Shown in pieces: positions 28,457-37,435 of a DNA stretch of 64,000 bases. The position numbers and the translations under genes were made by a program. This stretch comes from Candidatus Rifleibacteriota bacterium (lineage in GTDB: Bacteria > Muiribacteriota > Ozemobacteria > Ozemobacterales > Ozemobacteraceae), in assembly GCA_015232575.1 (NCBI GenBank), contig JADFZL010000015.1, positions 62,001-126,000 on the forward strand. Reading direction: 5' to 3'. The notes under the pieces are model-generated. The model did not search any database, was not told the origin of the DNA, and saw only the letters and a program-made list of their open reading frames with translations. How positions within the stretch are numbered: the stretch's first letter is position 1; the number at the start of each line of letters is the position of its first letter.

Positions 28457-30967
28457 TTAGAAGCCTTCTTTGAACTCAATTTTTGGCTTCATTACTACGC
28501 CGGGTTCAGTTGTATCATTTTCATTGCCGAGATTTCGATTTCCGTAGACGACCGCGTCCATGGAGTCTTCTTCGACAGCAGGTGCGTCGGGATCAATGTC
28601 CAGATCTGCGTCTTCCGTTTCAATTGCTGGTTTTTTTATCGGAGTGGAGTTGCCAGATTCTGGTTTTGTGTTTGTTGACGGAGGTTTGGGAGTATTATTT
28701 GAAGCTTGCTGCGTATAATCGCTTTTGAAGAATTCATCAGACTCTTCAACGGCATGTGAATATGCAAGAGTTGCTTCGTAGTCGTCAGCAAATTCAACGC
28801 CATCTTCAGATTCAATAGAGAATCTCTGACCTCCTGAATGTACCGGGCAAGCAGTTTTTGAGACACACTCCAGAGGATAAACCATTGGAGCCACTGTCTC
28901 ACGTGGACATGCTGTTGTCGCTGGTTTTCCGCTTGCTATGCAGAAAGGAAGTCTTGCGCAGGCTTCCGGAACTGGAAATTCACGAAACGAATAGCTTGCC
29001 AGAGCCTTTACCATGAATTCATGCCAGACCGGAGCTGCTACAGTTCCGCCAGCCTGTTTTGCGCCAAGACTCTTTGGTCTGTCATAACCAAATTGAACTA
29101 CAGCAACCAAATCCGGAGTGAATCCGTTGAACCATGCGTCAACATAGTCGTTTGTTGTTCCTGTTTTTCCGGCTACGATGTGACCCTTTACCATGGCTCT
29201 TTTTCCTGTTCCTTTTTCAACAGCATTTCTGAGCATGTCAGTCATCATAGCTGCATGAGAAGCTTTCATAACTTCTTTTGCCTGTGGCTGTGTTTCCTCA
29301 ATAAGATTCCCATCCCGGTCTTCTATTCTCAGAATGCCATTCGGCTTAACATAGATTCCCTGATTTGCAAAAACACCATAAGCAGCAGCCATTTCCAGCG
29401 GAGTGAAGTTTCCTGAGCCAAGTGCAAGAGAGAGATTCTGCTGCATCGGTGATGTTACGCCAAGCTTTCTTGTAAACCTGACAACTCTCGCAGGTGTAAG
29501 CTTATCAATCAATTTTACTGCCGGAACGTTGAAACTGTTTTGAATTGCTTTAATAAGAGTAACTGTTCCATGAAATTTCAGGTCATAGTTTTTTGGTGAC
29601 CAGACTTTTTTTGTCCAGGCGTTAGTGTAGGAAATAGGCTCATCAGTGATCATGTCGCCAGGCAGCGCTCCATTTTCAAGAGCACAACCATATACAAATG
29701 GCTTAAAAGAAGAACCCGGCTGGCGATATGCCTGTGTTGTTCTGTTAAATTGTGATGCTTCAAAAGAACGTCCACCATACATGGCTTTAATATGGCCGTT
29801 ATGCGGATCCAGGCATATCAGAGCGCCGTTCAAACCGGAATCAGCCTGGTATGTAACTTCCTTTCCATTCTCTGTTACAGTGGTTTTCTTCAGAGGTCTT
29901 CTTTTGAATGTTTCAGAGTTATCCATTGCTTCTTCTGCATATTTCTGCATATCAATGTCGATGGTTGTAAATATTTTCAAACCACCGTTATATACAAGGT
30001 TTGCACCATATTTTTCGAGAAGAGCATCTCTTACATAAGTAACGAAATATGGAGCTTTATAATTTTCTGATGATTCTTTTGCCAGCGGCGGGTTCTCTTT
30101 TAATGCTTCCTCATACTCTGCTGGAGAAATAAAGCCCAGTTCCACCATTTTTGAAAGAACCAGATCACGACGTGTTTTATTGTTTTTTGGATACTTGTAT
30201 GGAGAATAGAAAACCGGACTTTTTGGAATACTTGCAAGAACAGCACATTCAACAATTGTCAGGTCTTTTGCTTCTTTGCTGAAATAGTAGTGTGACGCGG
30301 CATCCAGGCCATAGTTTCCATGACCAAAATAGATCTCATTCAGATAAAGCGTCAATATTTCTTCTTTGGAATACTTTCGCTCAATCTGAAAAGCAAGCAT
30401 CGCTTCAACAGCTTTTCTTTTCAGGGTCTTTTCACTTGTAAGAAAAGCATTTTTTACAAGCTGCTGTGTCAGCGTAGATGCACCTTGAACTACCTTCCCG
30501 GCCTGAACATTCTTAATTGCGGCACGAATTATACCTTCGAGGTCAATGCCGTAATGGGTATAGAAACGCTCATCTTCAATTGCAACAATAGCATGTTTCA
30601 TTGCGTTTGGTATTTCATTGGAAGCCAGTATTCTGGTGCGGTTTTCTTCTGCATGAAGTTTTGCAATCAGACGACCTTTAACGTCAAACATCTGTGAAGT
30701 GAGGTTTGGACGGTAGGTTTTATCTGTAATGATTGGAATTTGCTCGGAAAACCCCTTTACTACACCAATTAATGCACCAACTACAACGATCAGAACAATC
30801 ATGGTAATTGCAAAAGAAATCTTGAATAAAAACCACAACCATCCAATAACACGCTGCGTGACGCTTAGAGATTCGTCTTCTTCCTCTTCGTCCTCAATTC
30901 TCTCAGATTCTTCAGGTTCTATGTATTTCAAAGAATTGTTTTCTTCATCCTCTTCGTTGTAAGTCAT
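28457..30967 (-). CDS. mrcA: Class A penicillin-binding protein 1A
   Basis: Bifunctional peptidoglycan glycosyltransferase/transpeptidase of the inner membrane, 836 aa. A very acidic cytoplasmic N-terminus (1-35) precedes one membrane segment at about 42-72. The GT51 domain has EDERFYTHYG with catalytic Glu131, QGASTLTQQLVKN and RKYSKEEILTLYLN. The transpeptidase has SSFK (Ser419), the SFN triad member in NSFNVPAVK and KTGTTNDYVDAWF. After about residue 650 comes a Cys-containing segment and a Pro/Glu/Asp-rich low-complexity tail. AAAGGTG precedes the ATG. Monocistronic, read away from the lipoprotein gene. Confidence 0.95.
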   Translation of the reverse strand: MTYNEEDEENNSLKYIEPEESERIEDEEEEDESLSVTQRVIGWLWFLFKISFAITMIVLIVVVGALIGVVKGFSEQIPIITDKTYRPNLTSQMFDVKGRLIAKLHAEENRTRILASNEIPNAMKHAIVAIEDERFYTHYGIDLEGIIRAAIKNVQAGKVVQGASTLTQQLVKNAFLTSEKTLKRKAVEAMLAFQIERKYSKEEILTLYLNEIYFGHGNYGLDAASHYYFSKEAKDLTIVECAVLASIPKSPVFYSPYKYPKNNKTRRDLVLSKMVELGFISPAEYEEALKENPPLAKESSENYKAPYFVTYVRDALLEKYGANLVYNGGLKIFTTIDIDMQKYAEEAMDNSETFKRRPLKKTTVTENGKEVTYQADSGLNGALICLDPHNGHIKAMYGGRSFEASQFNRTTQAYRQPGSSFKPFVYGCALENGALPGDMITDEPISYTNAWTKKVWSPKNYDLKFHGTVTLIKAIQNSFNVPAVKLIDKLTPARVVRFTRKLGVTSPMQQNLSLALGSGNFTPLEMAAAYGVFANQGIYVKPNGILRIEDRDGNLIEETQPQAKEVMKASHAAMMTDMLRNAVEKGTGKRAMVKGHIVAGKTGTTNDYVDAWFNGFTPDLVAVVQFGYDRPKSLGAKQAGGTVAAPVWHEFMVKALASYSFREFPVPEACARLPFCIASGKPATTACPRETVAPMVYPLECVSKTACPVHSGGQRFSIESEDGVEFADDYEATLAYSHAVEESDEFFKSDYTQQASNNTPKPPSTNTKPESGNSTPIKKPAIETEDADLDIDPDAPAVEEDSMDAVVYGNRNLGNENDTTEPGVVMKPKIEFKEGF

Positions 30968-31096
30968 TAGAACACACCTTTCATAATATCCTTAACAATC
31001 TTCCGATAATCAGGATCTTTTATCCAGAAATTCCTGTTTCACTGAATTATCGACAATGTGATATCAATGATATAATGAAAATCAAAAAAATTCAAT

Positions 31097-31125
31097 TTGA
31101 CAAGCAATTTTAAGACAAGTATGAT
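31097..31125 (+). promoter_or_regulatory. Strong sigma-70-type promoter for the lipoprotein gene
   Basis: TTGACA (31097-31102), 17-bp spacer, TATGAT (31120-31125), 57 bp ahead of the ATG at 31183: perfect -35, five of six at -10, ideal spacing. Confidence 0.75.
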
Positions 31126-31182
31126 GAAATTTGGAAAACTTGGGAGTTGAATTATTCAATTTTTTGGGGCTGAAATTCCTTT

Positions 31183-31788
31183 ATGAAAAAATCTGAAAAA
31201 ATCGCACAAACTTTGCATTACTTTTTATGCATTTTTTTCCTTTTTTCGATTTTGCTCTCAGGATGCGGCGGGAAAAATGAAACTGAGGTCCAGAGCGATA
31301 TTGCTTCGGATACGCCTTTGGTTTCAATTGAATCAGTTGCAGAAAAGCCTCCCAAGAGTGACATTTTTGAAAGATATCACTTTCCAGCTCTTCATGAAGA
31401 TTATCAGAAAACTTATCTTGATCTGGTAAAGAAGATTAACTCAATTGATTCGTCAAAAGGCCTGGATATAAAGCAGCAGAAGGAAATTTTTAAGGAATAT
31501 TCATTTGCTGCAAAAAAATACCAGGATGCTGTAGAGAAAATCTCACGCGAGCAGAGCGGAATGAAAAGCAAGTGTTTTTCTACAATGAAATCACTTGTTC
31601 TTGCTGTAGTCTTTTTTGATAAGAAAATGAACCGGAAAATGTTTAAATTTGACTCAAAAAGACTCGTTGAGGCCGGAATAATTAAAGACGAGCCTTTGTG
31701 CCCTGGAAATGGTGAATACTCAATTTTTTATAAAGACGGAAAGAGATTTCTGAAATGTTCAGTTCACGGCTCCTTAAAGCAGAAGTGA
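31183..31788 (+). CDS. Lipoprotein with C-terminal CPxxGxY...CxxHG motif
   Basis: 201 aa. A type II signal peptide ends in the lipobox LSGC (Cys near residue 27), followed by an acidic linker and a helical middle part. The last 30 residues hold CPGNGEYSIFYKDG and CSVHG, a two-cysteine motif that resembles the C-terminal end of pilin-like proteins in several candidate phyla; the two Cys could form a disulfide outside the cell. There is no prepilin cleavage motif, so it is not itself a typical pilin. It has its own strong promoter and precedes the Clp-pilus region by 350 bp. Function unknown. Confidence 0.75.
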   Translation: MKKSEKIAQTLHYFLCIFFLFSILLSGCGGKNETEVQSDIASDTPLVSIESVAEKPPKSDIFERYHFPALHEDYQKTYLDLVKKINSIDSSKGLDIKQQKEIFKEYSFAAKKYQDAVEKISREQSGMKSKCFSTMKSLVLAVVFFDKKMNRKMFKFDSKRLVEAGIIKDEPLCPGNGEYSIFYKDGKRFLKCSVHGSLKQK

Positions 31789-31795
31789 ATTAATA

Positions 31796-31951
31796 TTACT
31801 GCCTGAGATGTTTTCCTGAAGAAGGGTTTTCCAGCTGAGAATTGTCCAGCAGTATCTCCAGCATCTCAAGCAGAGTTTTTACAAAAAACACCCCTATACT
31901 AACTGAGAAAACTATCAGCATACTGCTTACAAGAAAAACCTCTTTAAGCAT
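31796..31951 (-). CDS. Small predicted membrane protein, 51 aa
   Basis: Minus-strand frame starting ATG at 31951 (MLKEVFLVSSMLIVFSVSIG) and ending with TAA at 31796. An AAGGA Shine-Dalgarno-like stretch stands 6 nt upstream. Residues about 5-25 are one hydrophobic span, followed by an acidic amphipathic stretch and a polar end. It ends 7 bp from the convergent lipoprotein stop and is divergent from clpS. Hydrophobicity pattern and ribosome site support a real gene; I recognise no family. The plus-strand frame over the same bases lacks a credible start. Confidence 0.5.
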   Translation of the reverse strand: MLKEVFLVSSMLIVFSVSIGVFFVKTLLEMLEILLDNSQLENPSSGKHLRQ

Positions 31952-32070
31952 ATTTTATCCTTTTTTTTCAACTCCAATCGGCGGTATCTTTATTTTTCTT
32001 TATAGTGCACATTCGTTAATTTGCGGCATCGTCAATAAAAAGCTTGAAAATTGCGAACTGTTGAATAGAT

Positions 32071-32100
32071 TTGTCTTATGATACCTGTTTGATGTATAAT
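32071..32100 (+). promoter_or_regulatory. Promoter of the clpS-clpA-pilus run
   Basis: TTGTCT (32071-32076), 18-bp spacer, TATAAT (32095-32100), 43 bp before the clpS ATG. This is the only convincing promoter seen before the nine tightly packed genes up to 41588. Confidence 0.55.
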
Positions 32101-32143
32101 AGCTGCAGGTTTCATTAAAATAATTCATCTTGTGAGGGGAAAA

Positions 32144-32458
32144 ATGGCTAAAACGGATAACCAGGTTTTTGAGGGAGTATTGGAAAAAACCAGGTCAAAA
32201 ACAAAAAAGCCTTCTCTTTTCAAGGTATTTCTGTTGAATGATGATTTCACAACCATGGATTTTGTTGTTTATATCCTGGAACACTATTTTGGAAAATCTT
32301 CTGCCGAAGCGGTTCAGGTTATGCTGCATGTTCACAAGAGAGGTAAAGGGCTTGCAGGAGTATACACGAGAGATATTGCTGAAACAAAAGTTTCTCTGGT
32401 TCATTCTGATGCCAGAAAAAACGGTTTTCCGCTTACATGCACACTTGAAAGGGAGTAA
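32144..32458 (+). CDS. clpS: ClpS, N-end-rule adaptor of ClpA
   Basis: Adaptor that binds N-terminal destabilising residues and delivers substrates to ClpAP. 104 aa, with FKVFLLNDDFTTMDFVVYIL and the ClpA-docking/fold helix AVQVMLHVHKRGKGL followed by GVYTRDIAETK, all typical; the acidic ND(D) residues and the His of the binding pocket are kept. The frame is open from a GTG at 32132, but ATG at 32144 with GAGGGG five bases upstream is preferred. clpA follows after 3 bp. Confidence 0.95.
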   Translation: MAKTDNQVFEGVLEKTRSKTKKPSLFKVFLLNDDFTTMDFVVYILEHYFGKSSAEAVQVMLHVHKRGKGLAGVYTRDIAETKVSLVHSDARKNGFPLTCTLERE

Positions 32459-32461
32459 TTT

Positions 32462-34729
32462 ATGCTTAGCAGAGAAATAGGAATGAGTATTGAAGGTGTT
32501 ATTCGTGAAGCGCGTACCGGAAGACACGAATATCTTACTGTTGAGCACATTCTTTATGCTATTTTGCATGACGACTGGGGAAGAGAAATAATTTATGCCT
32601 GCGATGGCGATGTAGACAGAATCAAACTGAAACTTGTCAATTTTTTTGATAAGCATGTTCCACGCTTGCCTGCTGGAAAAAAATCAGATCCTCTTCCAAC
32701 AGATGGTTTTAACAGAGTTGTTACTACCGCCATAGCTCATTTGCAGGCTTCGGGCCGCGAAGAAGCCGATGCTGGCGATCTGCTGGCCGCTGTAATGAAT
32801 GAAAAAGATTGTCACGCAGTCTCTTACATTGAAGAAGAGGGAATTACTCGTCTTGACATCCTGGCGTATATTTCTCATGGAACTCCTAAGAATGAAGATT
32901 TTAGTGATCCAGATCAAATTGAGACAGTTCTTCCGGCTGGCAGCGAAAATGGCCAGGATGAGCAGGAAGCTCCAGTCAAAGATCCTCTGGGAAAATTCGC
33001 CAGGAATCTCATTATTGCTGCGGAAAAGGGTGAAATTGATCCACTTATTGGTCGCCACAAAGAGCTGAAAAGATCAATTGAAATTCTTTCCAGAAGAAGA
33101 AAAAATAATCTTGTTTTTGTTGGAGAACCCGGCGTTGGAAAAACTGCTCTCGTTGAAGGACTCGCACTGAAGATATTCAAAAAGCAGGTTCCTGAGCAGA
33201 TCAAAAGTTCGATAATCTATTCCCTTGACCTTGGATCACTTCTTGCCGGCACAAGGTATAGAGGTGATTTTGAAGCAAGATTGAAAGCTGTTTTGAATGC
33301 GCTCGAAAAAATTCCGGATGCAATTCTTTTTATTGATGAAATTCATTCGATAGTAGGTGCTGGAGCCACTGGAAGCGGTTCTCTTGATGTGGCAAACCTG
33401 CTGAAGCCCTCTTTAAATTCTGGAAAGCTTAGATGTATTGGTGCGTGCACCTTTGAAGACTTCAAACACTTTTTTGAAAAAGACCGGGCTTTATCAAGAA
33501 GATTTCAGAAGCTTGAAGTCAGTGAATCTTCTGTCCCCGAAACAGTTAAGATTCTGATGGGTTTGAAAAAAACTTTCGAGGATTATCACAAAGTAAAATA
33601 CAATAAATCTGCGATTATTTCATCTGTTGAGCTGACGTCAAAATATGTGAATGAAAAATTCCTTCCGGATAAAGCCATAGATGTCATTGATGAAGCTGGC
33701 GCCAGGCTGAAACTTTCACGAAAAGATTCAAAAAAGACTGTTACAGCAAGAGCCATTGAAAGAGTCGTTGCCTCAATTGCAAATATTCCATCAAAAAATC
33801 TGACCTCTTCTGATCTGGAAAAACTCGCAAAACTTGAATCTGAGCTTAATTCGGTTGTCTTTGGACAGATTTCAGCTATTGGAACACTTGTTAAGTCAAT
33901 GAAAAGGGCAAAAGCCGGTCTTGGTGCACCGGAAAAACCCATCGGATCGTTTCTTTTCACTGGTCCAACGGGAGTTGGAAAAACAGAAGTTGCCAGACAA
34001 ACTGCCATTATTCTTGGAGTTCCGTTCCTGCGTTTTGATATGAGTGAGTACATGGAAAAACATGCCGTTGCCAGATTAATTGGTGCTCCTCCTGGCTATG
34101 TGGGGTTTGATCAGGGCGGATTACTTTCAGATGCCATAAGAAAAAATCCGTATGCCGTATTGCTCCTAGATGAAATCGAAAAAGCTCACCAGGACGTATT
34201 CAGCATTCTTCTGCAAGTTATGGATTATGCAACACTGACAGATAACACCGGAAGAAAAGCCGATTTCCGGAATGTCATTCTTATGATGACTTCTAATGCT
34301 GGTGCCAAAGAGATGGAAAATCAGACAATTGGTTTTGGCGATAAGACAAAAGATACTCCATCGAAGGGCAAGGAAGCCATCAACAGACTCTTTTCACCTG
34401 AATTCAGAAACAGACTTGATGCAACAGTAAATTTCCTTCCGCTGACATCAGATGTCATGGAACAGGTTGTAGATAAGTTCATTAAACAATTGCAGGAACA
34501 GCTTATAAAGAAAAACGTTTCACTTGAATTGAAGAATGACGCAAGAAAAATACTTGCCGAAAAAGGATATGACACAAAGTTCGGTGCAAGGCCTCTTGCC
34601 AGAGTAATTCAGACAGAAATTAAAGATCCTCTGTCTGAAGAAATTCTTTTTGGAAAACTTAAACAGGGTGGAAAAGCCGTTGTTGAATCTGACAATGGAA
34701 GTATTACTCTGAAAGTGGGCGGAGAATGA
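32462..34729 (+). CDS. clpA: ClpA, ATP-dependent Clp protease unfoldase
   Basis: Double AAA+ ring unfoldase that feeds substrates to ClpP. 755 aa: N-terminal repeat domain (1-150) with the ClpS-binding region; first AAA+ module with GEPGVGKTAL and IDEIHSIVGAG; second with GPTGVGKTEVA and LLDEIEKAH; and the C-terminal AAA lid with GARPLARVIQ. No long coiled-coil middle domain is seen, separating it from ClpB and ClpC. GGGAG precedes the ATG. Its stop overlaps the next start (ATGA). No clpP is in the window. Confidence 0.95.
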   Translation: MLSREIGMSIEGVIREARTGRHEYLTVEHILYAILHDDWGREIIYACDGDVDRIKLKLVNFFDKHVPRLPAGKKSDPLPTDGFNRVVTTAIAHLQASGREEADAGDLLAAVMNEKDCHAVSYIEEEGITRLDILAYISHGTPKNEDFSDPDQIETVLPAGSENGQDEQEAPVKDPLGKFARNLIIAAEKGEIDPLIGRHKELKRSIEILSRRRKNNLVFVGEPGVGKTALVEGLALKIFKKQVPEQIKSSIIYSLDLGSLLAGTRYRGDFEARLKAVLNALEKIPDAILFIDEIHSIVGAGATGSGSLDVANLLKPSLNSGKLRCIGACTFEDFKHFFEKDRALSRRFQKLEVSESSVPETVKILMGLKKTFEDYHKVKYNKSAIISSVELTSKYVNEKFLPDKAIDVIDEAGARLKLSRKDSKKTVTARAIERVVASIANIPSKNLTSSDLEKLAKLESELNSVVFGQISAIGTLVKSMKRAKAGLGAPEKPIGSFLFTGPTGVGKTEVARQTAIILGVPFLRFDMSEYMEKHAVARLIGAPPGYVGFDQGGLLSDAIRKNPYAVLLLDEIEKAHQDVFSILLQVMDYATLTDNTGRKADFRNVILMMTSNAGAKEMENQTIGFGDKTKDTPSKGKEAINRLFSPEFRNRLDATVNFLPLTSDVMEQVVDKFIKQLQEQLIKKNVSLELKNDARKILAEKGYDTKFGARPLARVIQTEIKDPLSEEILFGKLKQGGKAVVESDNGSITLKVGGE

Positions 34730-35655
34730 AAAAGAAAGTAAACGAAAAGAAGAAAGAAATCGAAATCAAAAAAGAAAAAGAAAACAAAAATAATAGGGAA
34801 AGCAAAAAAGAAAACAAACCTTTAGATAAAAAGTCAGAAAACAGGAAAGTGGCTATTTTTCTTGATAAACTATATAAAAGAGTTGATCAGTACCGCTTGC
34901 AGGGAAAATCTTTGTATGCGATTAAATTGCTCGAAAGATTGGTTTCCAGTTTTCCCGGAGTAGGAAAAATTTATGAAAAAATAGGCCATTGCGGAATGGA
35001 TCTGGGTGATGCTATGGGTTCACTGAGAGCATATCTTACGGCAATCTATTTTGAACCTGAAAATCTGCTGGTAAAACTTGGAACAGCAGAATGCTTCTTT
35101 ATTCTTGGAGTGCATGATCATTCAATGAAGCTGATCAAAGAAGTTATTGAAATTGAAAAAAGTAACTTTTCTGCAAATTTGCTTCTGGGAAAGCATTACG
35201 AATTGTCCGGAGCATTTCAGAAAGCTTTGATAGTATTCCAATCTATTGAAGATCAGTCAGATGACTCACGTTATTCAGAACTGTTGTGTCAGATAGGTGA
35301 ATGTTATCTCGGGCAGCAAAAACCTGAACAGGCAATTGAGTATCTTGAAAGATCTCTCATTCTGGCTCCTGATAACATGCCTGCACTTCTCAGCAAAGCA
35401 ATATGCCACGGACAAATGAACGAAATTGAAGAAGCATTCAGTTCTGTCGAGAAAGTTATAAAAAATGATCCGGAAAATGTTGATGCACTTGCCTTTTCGG
35501 CGTTTTACCTTCTTTTACTCGGGAAAAAAAGTCAGGCGATTGCACGAATTGAAAAAGCCTCTGAAATTGAACCAGATAGCGATATGGTGAAATCAATAAG
35601 AGAAGAAATTTTTTCAAAAAAAGTTAACCATACTAAAATTGTTGAATTTTTTTGA
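34726..35655 (+). CDS. TPR-repeat protein
   Basis: 309 aa. The first 40 residues are almost only Lys, Glu and Asn, then about seven tetratricopeptide-like helical pairs follow (for example GKIYEKIGHCGMDLGDAMG, QIGECYLGQQKPEQAIEYL). No signal peptide or membrane segment, so cytoplasmic. It is translationally coupled to clpA (ATGA overlap) and lies 49 bp before the pilus ATPase gene, so it could scaffold either the Clp or the pilus machine. PilF-type pilotins are TPR proteins too, but this one lacks a lipobox. Confidence 0.8.
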   Translation: MKKKVNEKKKEIEIKKEKENKNNRESKKENKPLDKKSENRKVAIFLDKLYKRVDQYRLQGKSLYAIKLLERLVSSFPGVGKIYEKIGHCGMDLGDAMGSLRAYLTAIYFEPENLLVKLGTAECFFILGVHDHSMKLIKEVIEIEKSNFSANLLLGKHYELSGAFQKALIVFQSIEDQSDDSRYSELLCQIGECYLGQQKPEQAIEYLERSLILAPDNMPALLSKAICHGQMNEIEEAFSSVEKVIKNDPENVDALAFSAFYLLLLGKKSQAIARIEKASEIEPDSDMVKSIREEIFSKKVNHTKIVEFF

Positions 35656-35704
35656 ATTTCAGCCGATTATTGCTGATAAGGCAATTTTTATTTGAGGGCT
35701 GATT

Positions 35705-37435
35705 ATGGGAAAACTGATTAATCAATCATTTCTCAGGCGTCCATTCGACGTTCTGATTGTTGAGCGTGGAATTGTTGACCGTGTAACTCTGAAAGATCTG
35801 GTTGATATGTCTACAAATCAGGGTATTCCTCTTGAGGATATTCTGATAAACGAAATGGGTCTTCCGCCTGAGGCTGTTTTTGCAGCTTTGGCAGATTCGT
35901 TCGGATTACCATTTACCGATCTGGCAGATTACCGGAAACCCTTTGGACTTGAGCCAAAAGTAGAAGAAGTCTGTAACAGATGTCGCCTCCTTCCATTGGA
36001 AGTGCGGGGAAACACTCTTGTTGTAGCCACCTGCCAACCTGTTCTGGTCGCTCAGCATCAGCTCGAACTAGCTACAGCCGGTTATGAAGTCGAATTCAAA
36101 GTTACTATTCCATCTGCTTTGAGCCAGTTGATTCAACAGGTTATGCTTGAAGAGGCAGATGAAAATGAATTCCTGTCTGATATTCAGCAGCTTGCAGAGT
36201 CACTTAATCCTGGTGATGACAAAGAACCTGGCTCAAATGTTGTTGATATCAGTGCTGCTTCAGAAAAATCTTCAGTCGTTGAACTTGTTAACCAGATGCT
36301 TGTTCTGGCCGTCCGACAGAGTGCCAGTGATATTCATCTTGAAGCTCTTGAAAAGGGTGCCCGTGTGCGTTTCAGAATAGACGGAGTTTTGCAGAGCCGT
36401 TTCGAGCTTCAGAAAACTATGGCATCGGCGGTTATTTCAAGAGTCATGGTTATGGCATCTCTTGATATCACTGAGCGTGTAATGCCTCAGGACGGATCGT
36501 TCAAGGTCAGATATCAGGGAACAGACGTCGAGTTTCGTATTGCTTCCAGTCCGGGTATTTATGATCAGAACCTTACTCTGAGAATGCTTACACGCAAACA
36601 GCAGGCACTTGGTCTTCCTCAGATGGGAATGAGAGAAGATGAAATTGATTTGATCAAACAGCAGATTAAGTTCCCACATGGTATGATGCTTGTTTCGGGT
36701 CCCACAGGAAGTGGTAAATCAACAACTTTGTATGCCGTTCTTGAAATAATGAATTCACCGGAAATAAAAATTATCACGATTGAAGATCCTATTGAAAGAA
36801 GAATTGACGGTATTCAGCAGATCCAGGTCAGAATTAACAGAAATGATCCGGAAAGATCTCTGACATTTGCCCGCGGCTTGAGAAATACCATGCGACTTGA
36901 TCCTGATGTTATCATGGTCGGCGAGATTCGAGACAAGGAAACTGCAGAAATCTCAATTCAGGCAAGTCTTACAGGGCATCTTGTTTTTTCTACTGTTCAC
37001 GCAAACAGTTCTCTTGAAACAATAAGAAGACTCCAAAATATGGGAACAGACCCATTCTTGATGATTTCATCACTTAACCTGATTGTTGCACAGAGACTTG
37101 TGCGCAGACTATGTCAGGATTGTTTTAAAAGCAGAGTACTTGAAGATCGGGAAAAGAAAATTTTTCCGGCTGATAAAATTCCTGATGAGTTAGCAGAACC
37201 GGTGGGTTGTAAAAGATGCACTGGAAGTGGTTATAAAGGAAGACTGGGAATTTTTGAGTTTCTTCCGATAACTGAAGAATTAAGAAGTATATTTCTTGAT
37301 CAGGGGCTTAACGCAGGATTAACTTATGCAAGAAAACTACAACGCAGAACCCTTATTGAGTCCGGACTTGAATTGATACGGGAGAAAAAAATTGATTTCC
37401 TTGAACTTGAAAGAGTTGTAGGCCCATGCCTTTAA
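35705..37435 (+). CDS. pilB: GspE/PilB-type assembly ATPase
   Basis: Hexameric ATPase that powers pilus or pseudopilus extension. 576 aa: an N-terminal MshEN/T2SSE_N domain (about 10-150), then the motor core with Walker A GPTGSGKS (332-339, Lys338), an Asp box around TIEDPIERRIDG, Walker B LDPDVIMVGEIRD, the His box VFSTVHAN, and the zinc-binding cysteines LCQDCF and CKRCTGSG. PilT lacks these cysteines, so this is an extension ATPase. GAGG lies 6-7 nt before the ATG. Followed by PilM with a 10-bp overlap. Whether the machine makes a type IV pilus or a type II secretion pseudopilus is not settled by this gene. Confidence 0.93.
   Translation: MGKLINQSFLRRPFDVLIVERGIVDRVTLKDLVDMSTNQGIPLEDILINEMGLPPEAVFAALADSFGLPFTDLADYRKPFGLEPKVEEVCNRCRLLPLEVRGNTLVVATCQPVLVAQHQLELATAGYEVEFKVTIPSALSQLIQQVMLEEADENEFLSDIQQLAESLNPGDDKEPGSNVVDISAASEKSSVVELVNQMLVLAVRQSASDIHLEALEKGARVRFRIDGVLQSRFELQKTMASAVISRVMVMASLDITERVMPQDGSFKVRYQGTDVEFRIASSPGIYDQNLTLRMLTRKQQALGLPQMGMREDEIDLIKQQIKFPHGMMLVSGPTGSGKSTTLYAVLEIMNSPEIKIITIEDPIERRIDGIQQIQVRINRNDPERSLTFARGLRNTMRLDPDVIMVGEIRDKETAEISIQASLTGHLVFSTVHANSSLETIRRLQNMGTDPFLMISSLNLIVAQRLVRRLCQDCFKSRVLEDREKKIFPADKIPDELAEPVGCKRCTGSGYKGRLGIFEFLPITEELRSIFLDQGLNAGLTYARKLQRRTLIESGLELIREKKIDFLELERVVGPCL

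Noticed and set aside
28442..28728. Plus-strand frames over the PBP1A 3' end
   Set aside because: Antisense of the low-complexity PBP1A tail.
31842..32081. 79-codon plus-strand frame before clpS
   Set aside because: Ser/Ile-rich with no ribosome site, and antisense to the better-supported small membrane protein; it also runs into the clpS promoter.
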